A stretch of 11,769 nucleotides of DNA from Acetofilamentum sp. (GTDB taxonomy: Bacteria; Bacteroidota; Bacteroidia; Bacteroidales; JAFGUD01): positions 1 to 11,769 of the forward strand of contig DYKL01000076.1 in NCBI GenBank assembly GCA_020722645.1, read 5' to 3'. Below, piece after piece: positions 1 to 6,241 of this stretch (the first letter of the stretch is position 1; each line of letters opens with the position of its first letter). The notes beneath the pieces are model-generated. The model ran no database searches. It saw only the letters and a list, made by a program, of their open reading frames with translations, and was not told where the DNA came from. The position numbers and the translations under genes were made by a program.

Positions 1-458
1 AAAAGAAATTTTTATTAATCGGTTTATTACTTTTTGGCTTTTATATCGCCCAAAGCCAAGAACTAATAAGCAATTCAGGGGATACTTTTTCCAACTCTTC
101 TTATGAAATAAGTTGGTCTTTGGGTGAAGTTTGTATTGACACATATTCAAATGGTGATTTTATTTTGGGGGAAGGCTTTCATAATGCCAATATTGAAATC
201 AGCCGAATTGATGAAAACATCAAACTTAATGTATCAATTTACCCAAATCCGACATCAGACTTTATTACCATTAGTTCAACTGATGTTATGTCGGAAATTC
301 ATCTGAACATAACAGATATGAACGGTAAAGTTCTAAATGAGGCTATTTTAACAAACAGAGAATTTCAAATAGATTTATCTCAATTCACAAACGGCGTCTA
401 TCTTTTAAATTTAATAGATAAAAATTTTTCAAACACATTCAAAATTATTAAAAATTAA
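1..458 (+). CDS. Short T9SS cargo protein with C-terminal sorting domain (5' partial)
   Basis: The reading frame is open from base 3 and the first visible residues are KKFLLIGLLLFGFYIAQSQE, a signal peptide lacking only its start, so just a few bases are lost off the window edge. The mature part is about 130 residues. An N-terminal stretch of the type NSGDTF...SWSLGEV...LGEGFH is seen in many small Bacteroidota secreted proteins. The last roughly 75 residues form a type A T9SS sorting domain: VSIYPNPTSDFITIS, then ITDMNGKVL, then DLSQFTNGVYLLNL and a basic FKIIKN tail. By family knowledge the protein crosses the inner membrane by Sec and the outer membrane by T9SS, after which the tail is removed. 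The passenger is too small for a recognisable enzyme, so its job is unknown. An internal TTG at 120 could be mistaken for the start, but the signal peptide upstream shows it is not. The next gene begins 5 nt after the stop, suggesting co-transcription. Confidence 0.9.
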   Translation, partial: KKFLLIGLLLFGFYIAQSQELISNSGDTFSNSSYEISWSLGEVCIDTYSNGDFILGEGFHNANIEISRIDENIKLNVSIYPNPTSDFITISSTDVMSEIHLNITDMNGKVLNEAILTNREFQIDLSQFTNGVYLLNLIDKNFSNTFKIIKN

Positions 459-463
459 AAAAT

Positions 464-1117
464 ATGAAAAGATTTAGCATTTTTTTAGGCATTTTCCTTT
501 TAAGCGCAATAACTATTTTTGCACAAGTACCGGAAAAATTCAAATATCAAGCTGTAATTAGAGACGGCAGTGGCAATATTCTTGTTTCTCAGGCTGTTGA
601 AGTTTTAGTAGAAATTGTAGCAACTTCACCTACTGGTACAGTTGTTTTTTCTGAAACACACAATACAACAACTAATGAGTATGGGGTTGTTAATTTGGAA
701 ATAGGTTCAGTTAATGATTTAAGCCTTGTAGATTGGACTGATGATGTATATTTTGTCAGAGTATCACTAGATGGTGTATTGATGGGGGCTTCTCAAATTT
801 TAAGCGTACCTTATGCAATTACAGCAAAAAATATTCAAGGAGTTGTTGAAGTTACAGGTACTACTTCTGATTCTTATAATTCTATAAGCATAGCTTTTCC
901 CAGCGGATTCACAAAAGAAAATACAAGAGTATTATCATTAGAAATTGGAGCGTCAATTTCAGGAAGCGGAACATATTGGAGATCTATGGGTACTACACTT
1001 ACAGGTGCTGAAGGCAGCGTTTATACTTCTGTTAGTTCTGCTATCTTTATATATTATCCTAATGACGATAATTATAAAAATAAACCACTTAGGATGGTTT
1101 TAATGAAAGTTGAATAA
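464..1117 (+). CDS. Secreted beta-rich hypothetical protein
   Basis: A 217-residue protein whose signal peptide ends at about residue 20 (TIFAQ/VPEKF). Residues 21-125 match a module common at the N-terminus of Bacteroidota surface proteins. It starts with an EKFKYQAVIRDGSGN-type stretch, has the pattern VVFSETHNTTTNEYGVVNLEIG, and closes with ILSVPYAITAKN. In other proteins this module is often followed by tail-fibre or collagen-like repeats; that comparison is from memory. Here it is followed only by about 90 Ser/Thr/Gly-rich residues predicted by eye to be beta strands, ending in LRMVLMKVE. There is no T9SS tail of its own. It starts 5 nt after the T9SS cargo gene and is probably translated from the same transcript. 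No catalytic motif is visible. It is likely a surface or extracellular structural protein, with the exact role unknown. Confidence 0.85.
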   Translation: MKRFSIFLGIFLLSAITIFAQVPEKFKYQAVIRDGSGNILVSQAVEVLVEIVATSPTGTVVFSETHNTTTNEYGVVNLEIGSVNDLSLVDWTDDVYFVRVSLDGVLMGASQILSVPYAITAKNIQGVVEVTGTTSDSYNSISIAFPSGFTKENTRVLSLEIGASISGSGTYWRSMGTTLTGAEGSVYTSVSSAIFIYYPNDDNYKNKPLRMVLMKVE

Positions 1118-1141
1118 AAAAAATATTCTTTTCATTTTAAT

Positions 1142-1200
1142 AAAATATACTGATACTTAATTTTATTGTTAGATATAAAATATAAGTGTCAGTATATTTT
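1142..1200. terminator. Inverted repeat, likely bidirectional terminator
   Basis: Arms at 1142-1159 and 1183-1200 pair over 18 bp. The only imperfection is a G-U pair in plus-strand RNA, which would be a C-A mismatch in minus-strand RNA. The loop is 23 nt. The plus-strand copy is followed directly by a run of T. On the minus strand the mirrored A-rich side (about 1117-1133) supplies a U-rich tail. It lies between two convergent genes (stops at 1117 and 1203), where a shared terminator is expected. Confidence 0.75.
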
Positions 1201-1202
1201 TT

Positions 1203-2270
1203 TTATCGTATGCTGATTAAAAAATCTAAAATATTTACATTGTCCTCATAATCAATGAGTTCAGGCAATTGTGTTTTACCAAAATCAAGTACATTTTCAG
1301 CAATATTTTTATTTCGGCTTACAATACATTGTAAATTATCATTATTAGATTTGATATATTTTTCTACATCAGAAATATCCGAATAGCTTTCGTAATGCAA
1401 AACAGCAACTGGTGAAAATAAAGAAAAATCATTTTTAAGCATAAAAAAACCGTTGTCCAAAAATTTGATTCTTTCCATTAAATAAATAGCTCTGTTGTAT
1501 TCGTAATTATTAGCGTATTTTGTAACATCTGCCAGATGTTTATACTTGTAAACAGCTTGGAATAACGAATCGAAATTATAATTTTCAGGCACAAAAATTT
1601 TTGAAATATTACGGCAACCCAGACCAAAATACAAAAAAATATCATCAGCCAATTTTTCTAATTCTTCATTTGTTTCCTTGCCGTCCAAAATAGCTATTGA
1701 GTTACGGCTATGCCTTATAATATTTGGAACTTTAGAAAAATAATACTTAAAATATCGTGATGTATTATTTGAACCGGTTGCTATAACAGCCTCAAAATCT
1801 TTAAGTTTATCTTCGACAATAAAAATTTTTTGTTTAAATTCCGGTTCAATGTCTATTAAAACATCAATTATAAATTTCGGCAAATCTTCATCTTTTGAAG
1901 ATAACTTCATAATCAATTCATTACCGGTAATTAAAACAGAAATAAAATCGTGAAAACCAACAAAAGGAATATTCCCTGCCATTATGACAGCAACTTTTTT
2001 TGAAATTTTCTGAATAATTTTAGATATATAAGGTGCAAGCCAATTGTCGAGTTTATCGCCGGAACAGGCAAAAGCTATTGAATTTAGCTGAAATTTTACA
2101 AAATCTTCTATGAACCAGCCGTTTTTAAAATGAAGATTTTGGATTAATTCCAGTGCTTCAAAATATTTCTTTTTCAGAACTTTTTCAACTTTATCTTCCT
2201 TTTGGTTTGCGACACAATCCAAAAATGCAGATAAGCTTTTAAAAGAACTAATTCTGCTTTGCAAATCCAT
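1203..2270 (-). CDS. Acyl-CoA reductase, LuxC family
   Basis: A 355-residue cytosolic protein of the LuxC-type acyl-CoA reductase family, part of the aldehyde dehydrogenase fold, which makes long-chain aldehydes from acyl-CoA or acyl-enzyme using NADPH. Visible family features are AGNIPFVGFHD (98-108), the ATGSNNT cofactor-loop motif (164-170), RHSRNSIAILDG (186-197), and YFGLGCRN (214-221) with the presumed catalytic Cys219. It is shorter than Vibrio LuxC (about 480 residues), matching the compact Bacteroidota version. No luxD, luxE or luciferase gene is nearby, so bioluminescence is not implied; the substrate is unknown. The ATG lies 3 nt after the stop of the upstream membrane-protein gene, so the two form an operon. 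That partner differs from the ferredoxin-like neighbour I associate with this family in other Bacteroidota, which I state from memory. Confidence 0.85.
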   Translation of the reverse strand: MDLQSRISSFKSLSAFLDCVANQKEDKVEKVLKKKYFEALELIQNLHFKNGWFIEDFVKFQLNSIAFACSGDKLDNWLAPYISKIIQKISKKVAVIMAGNIPFVGFHDFISVLITGNELIMKLSSKDEDLPKFIIDVLIDIEPEFKQKIFIVEDKLKDFEAVIATGSNNTSRYFKYYFSKVPNIIRHSRNSIAILDGKETNEELEKLADDIFLYFGLGCRNISKIFVPENYNFDSLFQAVYKYKHLADVTKYANNYEYNRAIYLMERIKFLDNGFFMLKNDFSLFSPVAVLHYESYSDISDVEKYIKSNNDNLQCIVSRNKNIAENVLDFGKTQLPELIDYEDNVNILDFLISIR

Positions 2271-2273
2271 AAT

Positions 2274-3530
2274 TTACAATTCTATCTCGTTATCTGTCTT
2301 TTTTTTTGCTGAAAGAAACATTTTCAGTGAAATAGCGGCTAATATTAAAATTACAATGCCGAAAGCAATCCATAAAATATAAGGTTTTACTTTAACAACC
2401 TTAGAATTATTATTAAAATCTTTCAATGCAGAAATTTCTATTATTTCGACCTGAGGACAATTTGAAGGTATTTTATTTTTAAAAAATTTTAAATCATAAA
2501 TCGGTGGCGGTAAATTTTTATTACCGAAATAAACTGTATATTTTTTATTTTTTTCTAAATATGCAGTAATATATTCTTTTTGCTGATATGCTTTTATGTC
2601 GCTAATAACCAATGGTTTATCGTTATTATTGTAAACAATTAACATCAAATTATGAGCAAAATATCGTGATAATCTTATTTGATTCAGACTATCCGAACAT
2701 AGGTAAAAGTCGGTTTGATTCTGGTCGTGATACTGCAGTCTTATTCTTTTTCCGGTTGCGGAATCTTTTTTTACAATTTCAGCTTTTCGCAGATAATAAC
2801 TTGGTTTGCTGACATAAAATTTGACTAAATCTATGTATTGTGCATCAGAAAATGAAATAGTAACAACAGTCTGATTTTCCTGTGTAGAATCATCTTGTAT
2901 AAAATGGGGTTTAAGCACTTCTACAAATTCCTGATTCTTTTTGCTTAATTCGTAATTTAAAATTTTGTTTACATTAAAAACAACCTTGTTAAAATCGAAA
3001 ATATAGATTCTGTAATATTCGTATTCACTTTCGGGTAAATCAGAAATTCTTATTTCAGCAGTAGCAGAGTCGCTGAACTCAGGCATATATCTGGTGTTGT
3101 TTTTAAGGATATTCCAGCTTTTAAGGTCATTACTTCCGCTGATATTAACCCAAGCTTCAGCATTATTCGGATTATCAACAATAATTGTCAGATTATTTAT
3201 AGAAAAAGCCTGCGGATTATGAATAAGCAGAAAAGTATGTTTTTTTGTCTTTTTGTAGTCATTCTGGATAATCTTCATTTCCTTGCTGATGGCTGTTTTG
3301 TACAAACCGTCTTCTGTGTTTCTGATGTATGATACTTCGTTATTTTTTTTGTCGTAAATTCTTAAATCTGAAAATTTTGAATTAAGTTTTGATGTTACTT
3401 CGGGTGATAAATAAATAAAATAATATCCCGAGGAATCAACTTCTTCTAATTTTGCTTGATACAAAAAATCTTGTGCAAAAATTTCCAAAGTAAAGATTAA
3501 AAAAGTAATAAAAAAATATATTTTTTTCAT
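2274..3530 (-). CDS. Exported single-pass membrane protein, DUF3999/discoidin-like
   Basis: A 418-residue protein. Residues 1-19 are a signal peptide (ending IFAQ/DF). A large extracytoplasmic part is followed by one hydrophobic helix at about 385-407 and a short basic tail AKKKTDNEIEL, giving an outside-facing domain anchored in the inner membrane. The ectodomain is rich in beta-strand patterns. Stretches such as AEAWVNISGSNDLKSWNIL and YYRIYIFDF resemble discoidin/F5-8C-like carbohydrate-binding folds, and the overall plan resembles the DUF3999 family (signal peptide, two jelly-roll-like domains, terminal helix). That assignment is by architecture and pattern only. It is the first gene of an operon with the acyl-CoA reductase, with a clear -7 promoter element just upstream. 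Function is unknown; an envelope ligand-binding or assembly role is an inference. Confidence 0.75.
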   Translation of the reverse strand: MKKIYFFITFLIFTLEIFAQDFLYQAKLEEVDSSGYYFIYLSPEVTSKLNSKFSDLRIYDKKNNEVSYIRNTEDGLYKTAISKEMKIIQNDYKKTKKHTFLLIHNPQAFSINNLTIIVDNPNNAEAWVNISGSNDLKSWNILKNNTRYMPEFSDSATAEIRISDLPESEYEYYRIYIFDFNKVVFNVNKILNYELSKKNQEFVEVLKPHFIQDDSTQENQTVVTISFSDAQYIDLVKFYVSKPSYYLRKAEIVKKDSATGKRIRLQYHDQNQTDFYLCSDSLNQIRLSRYFAHNLMLIVYNNNDKPLVISDIKAYQQKEYITAYLEKNKKYTVYFGNKNLPPPIYDLKFFKNKIPSNCPQVEIIEISALKDFNNNSKVVKVKPYILWIAFGIVILILAAISLKMFLSAKKKTDNEIEL

Positions 3531-3552
3531 TGTAAATTTTTATTCATTTTTG

Positions 3553-3560
3553 CAAATATA
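3553..3560 (-). promoter_or_regulatory. Bacteroidota -7 promoter element (TATATTTG)
   Basis: The minus strand reads TATATTTG, a full match to the Bacteroidota sigma-A -7 consensus TAnnTTTG, ending 22 nt before the start codon at 3530, so the leader would be only about 16 nt. A TTTG lies 15 nt upstream, closer than usual for a -33 box, so the upstream half is uncertain. It would drive the DUF3999-like/acyl-CoA reductase operon. Confidence 0.65.
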
Positions 3561-3628
3561 GAAACTTTTTAAAAACAAACACATTATCAAGTTTCTTTGA
3601 TTATTTTTACCTTCTAAAAATAAATGTT

Positions 3629-4231
3629 ATGAAATTAATAAAATATTTTGTAGCTGTTTTAATCCTATTTTATACATCATGCACACCTGAAAAAATTTGT
3701 TTCACTCCAATAGGTTATGTAATGTCTGAATTTACAAAAAATACAGGAGCACCTCGTCAGGGCACTCTAATGCCAAAAACAAAAGGGAAAATTGTGTTAA
3801 AAGAAAAATATCGCAAAGGATTAACTTACCTGACTGATTTTGAATACATTTGGATTTTATATGAATTTAATCAGGCAAAAGGGTGGGAAAATATAGTTAC
3901 TCCGCCAGAAAGTCATCATTCTTTTGGCGTTTTTTCTACGAGAAGCCCAAGAAGACCTAATCCAATTGGTTTATCATTAGTGAAATTAGATTCAATTGTC
4001 GAAAATGTGCTTTATATTTCCGGTATAGATATGTTTGCCGGTACTCCTGTGTTAGACATAAAGCCATATTTACCGTCGGTTGATTTTGTTTATTCTGAAA
4101 AAAATATGCAAGCTGAAGTTTTTCTTGGTCATCACGATTCCGATTTTCTGAATGATTCATTAGTCAAAATTTTTATAGAAGGTGCTAAAAATTATCAGGA
4201 TTCGGTTTTGTTGAATCATCATCATCACTGA
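3629..4231 (+). CDS. TrmO/TsaA-family protein with lipoprotein signal peptide
   Basis: A 200-residue protein. Residues 24-155 are a TrmO (TsaA/YaeB, UPF0066) domain, whose cytosolic members methylate the N6 of t6A37 in tRNA(Thr) using SAM. The hallmark motifs are present: FTPIGYVMSEF (25-35), PRQG (42-45), GVFSTRSPRRPNPIG (100-114) and GTPVLDIKPYLP (138-149). What is odd is the N-terminus. MKLIKYFVAVLILFYTSC is a lipoprotein signal peptide with a plausible lipobox ending at Cys18, placed directly before the domain. The next in-frame Met (residue 32) lies inside the domain, so no cytosolic start by ATG is available. The protein ends with four consecutive His residues. The gene stands alone, diverging from the 3530 operon; a weak -7-like TATTTTTA is at 3602-3609. 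The domain assignment is firm. Whether it still acts on tRNA or works in the envelope is open. Confidence 0.85.
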   Translation: MKLIKYFVAVLILFYTSCTPEKICFTPIGYVMSEFTKNTGAPRQGTLMPKTKGKIVLKEKYRKGLTYLTDFEYIWILYEFNQAKGWENIVTPPESHHSFGVFSTRSPRRPNPIGLSLVKLDSIVENVLYISGIDMFAGTPVLDIKPYLPSVDFVYSEKNMQAEVFLGHHDSDFLNDSLVKIFIEGAKNYQDSVLLNHHHH

Positions 4232-4270
4232 TGGAAATCTGCTTATGTCTTATCAAAGGTTTTTCGGATT

Positions 4271-4349
4271 TGCAAACATAAAACACCTATAAATCAAATA
4301 GTTAAACGAATTTGGATTTCAAATCCAAATAAGCGACATTGAAATAATT
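4271..4349. repeat. Direct repeat copy 1 with internal palindrome
   Basis: This is the first of two copies of a 72-79 bp element. A 20-bp block (4277-4296) near the left end and a 24-bp block (4326-4349) at the right end are identical to those in copy 2. The middle differs by five substitutions and a 7-nt length difference. The middle holds a perfect 10-bp inverted repeat, ATTTGGATTT/AAATCCAAAT, around a single C (4310-4330). Confidence 0.85.
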
Positions 4350-4355
4350 ACCGCC

Positions 4356-4389
4356 TCGCAGGTGCCTCCTCCTGCGACGAAGCACCTGC
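4356..4389. repeat. GC-rich hairpin between the two direct repeats
   Basis: This GC-rich patch sits in very AT-rich surroundings and offers two mutually exclusive stems. TCGCAGG (4356-4362) can pair with CCTGCGA (4371-4377), or GCAGGTGC (4358-4365) with GCACCTGC (4382-4389). It lies exactly between the two repeat copies and overlaps the first bases of copy 2. It may act as a terminator for the TrmO-like gene, or be part of a dispersed intergenic repeat; no T-run follows, which weakens the terminator reading. Confidence 0.7.
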
Positions 4390-4458
4390 AATCATAAAAC
4401 ACCTATAAATCAGAGAATTAAATAAATTTGAACTCAAATAAGCGACATTGAAATAATT
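4387..4458. repeat. Direct repeat copy 2
   Basis: Second copy of the element at 4271-4349. The 20-bp left block (4393-4412) and 24-bp right block (4435-4458) are exact. Its internal palindrome is different in sequence and shorter (ATTTGA-AC-TCAAAT, 4426-4439), but sits at the same place. The rest of the 4459-4503 gap shows no gene or clear signal. Confidence 0.85.
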
Positions 4459-4503
4459 GAAATCGGTTTAGTAATAAAAAATTTCATAGACGACCAAGTA
4501 TCA

Positions 4504-6174
4504 TTATTTTTCAACTGTAATAAACTCAAAATCTGATAATTGGAAATGGACTTTGATACTTTGAGAAGTGTCTATTGAAAATAAAAAATTTTCCAAATCA
4601 AAGCCAAAACCATTCCATTTGCAATCAAAAGCCTTATAAATTCCTTCTTTTTCGAATGATTCCAACAATATAAGTGTGTTGTTATCGTAATTTATTTTAA
4701 AATCAATAACAGGATTGCCGATTTTTGAACCGAGCCACTTAGGATAAATATACGTTCCTTCAATATTAAACACAAATATTCTGTTTTCCTTTTCCTGAAA
4801 ATATCTCGTAGATTTTTTTACACCAACAATTAAATCGGGTTTATCGTCATTTTCGACATCAAGGATATCTATTTTCCAAGCATTATAGAAATCGTGAACA
4901 TCTAAAAAAGGTCTTGAAAACAAATACTTTTCTATAGAAAATTCAAAAATTGCAATCTGAGATTTATTGTTCAATTTGTTTTCAATAATAGCATAAAAAA
5001 ATATCATAGAATCTTGCGGAAGCATACAGGCATCTTTGAAAATATAATTTGTATCAGGCAGATTATTAGTTAGTTCAAAAAAATCATTATCAAAAACACA
5101 AATACTATCTGAATAAAAGTAAAAAGTTAAATTATTGAATACAAACTCTTTAACAGTAGGTTTATGCTCATATTCAATTAAAATTTTTTTGTTATTTTTT
5201 AAAAGTACAGTTTTAAAAATTTCGGAAACTTCTGTCAAATGCTTAAAAATAAGCTCTGACTGAACTTTATCAGCAGGAACCGGACGATTATTCTGAATAA
5301 AAACAGGTATCAACTCCGAATTTTCAATTTTCCCGTTATCAAAAACGCATTGAAAAATAACGCTTTGCTTCTGTAATAATTCAGAATTATCAAAAACAAA
5401 ATTACCGAGACTGTATAAAATTATTTTATTTCGATAAATTTCTATACTTTGCAAAACGTGCGGATGATGCCCAAAAACCAAATCAGCCCCTGCATTCACA
5501 ACTTTGTGAGCAAATTCAACCTGACGGTTTGTTGGAAATATCGCATTTTCTTTTCCCCAATGGAAAGATACAAGAATAAAATCAACAATATTGTTATATT
5601 TTTTTATAACATCACATAAAGTATCTATTTGTGCATAAGCAGGATAAGGTCTGTTCGGATTAAACGTTGTGCCTTCAAGCAAAAATTCGAGATTTGCAAA
5701 AATAGCGAATGTTTGACCATTTTTTTCGATTAAAAGCGGAGAAAAAGCCTGTTTTTGATTCTCGCCACCACCAACCGGATATATAAAATTTTCACGAAGC
5801 AGTTGAATAGTCCTTAAAAAACCGTTTTTCCCGTAATCAATAGTGTGATTATTAGCAACCGAAGCAACATTAAAACCGGCATATTTTAATCCTTCAATAA
5901 AAATCGGCTCTGCTCTGAAAGAATATTTTTTGTTGATAGCATATCCGTCAGCAGAGTCAGCAAAAGGGAACTCGTTATTGTAAAAAGCTATGTCATTAGC
6001 CAGAATTATGTCTTTGACTTCCTCAAACGGATAAAGCACATCATTTTCTTCGATAATTTTTCTTACATTTCTGTCTAACAGCACATCACCAACCGCACAA
6101 AACCGGACTTGTGCTATTGAATTTTGACATATAAAAAACATCGTAAAGACGATAATTATCGGTTTAAAGTTCAT
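4504..6174 (-). CDS. CapA-family metallophosphatase with C-terminal FG-GAP-like domain
   Basis: A 556-residue exported protein with a signal peptide at 1-21 (NSIAQ/V). Residues 24 to about 295 are a CapA/PGA_cap domain, a calcineurin-like metallophosphoesterase fold named for the poly-gamma-glutamate capsule enzyme. Motifs in order are AVGDVLLDRNV (27-37), NNEFPF (66-71), ASVANNHTIDYG (104-115), SFHWGKEN (203-210), GADLVFGHHPHVLQ (229-242) and YSLGNFVFD (254-262), so the metal-binding residues look intact. Residues 335-556 are an extra domain. WKIDILDVENDDKPDLIVGV (433-452) is an FG-GAP/VCBS-type strand-and-acidic-loop pattern, followed by YPKWLGSKIGNPVIDF and a second degenerate repeat. No other capsule gene (capB, capC) is nearby, so capsule synthesis is not implied. 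It lies 67 nt downstream of the DUF3160 gene with no convincing promoter between, so it is probably co-transcribed. Confidence 0.88.
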   Translation of the reverse strand: MNFKPIIIVFTMFFICQNSIAQVRFCAVGDVLLDRNVRKIIEENDVLYPFEEVKDIILANDIAFYNNEFPFADSADGYAINKKYSFRAEPIFIEGLKYAGFNVASVANNHTIDYGKNGFLRTIQLLRENFIYPVGGGENQKQAFSPLLIEKNGQTFAIFANLEFLLEGTTFNPNRPYPAYAQIDTLCDVIKKYNNIVDFILVSFHWGKENAIFPTNRQVEFAHKVVNAGADLVFGHHPHVLQSIEIYRNKIILYSLGNFVFDNSELLQKQSVIFQCVFDNGKIENSELIPVFIQNNRPVPADKVQSELIFKHLTEVSEIFKTVLLKNNKKILIEYEHKPTVKEFVFNNLTFYFYSDSICVFDNDFFELTNNLPDTNYIFKDACMLPQDSMIFFYAIIENKLNNKSQIAIFEFSIEKYLFSRPFLDVHDFYNAWKIDILDVENDDKPDLIVGVKKSTRYFQEKENRIFVFNIEGTYIYPKWLGSKIGNPVIDFKINYDNNTLILLESFEKEGIYKAFDCKWNGFGFDLENFLFSIDTSQSIKVHFQLSDFEFITVEK

Positions 6175-6241
6175 TTATCTCATTTTTTAGTCGTAAAAAG
6201 CAGTAATTCCAAGGCAATTAGATATCAGTATGACATTTTAA

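Noticed and set aside
1203..2270. Possible bioluminescence (lux) operon
   Set aside because: Only a LuxC-type reductase is present; no luciferase, LuxD or LuxE genes are visible, and this family is widespread in non-luminous Bacteroidota.
3957..4160. 67-residue minus-strand ORF
   Set aside because: Antisense shadow of the TrmO-like gene, which has strong motif support.
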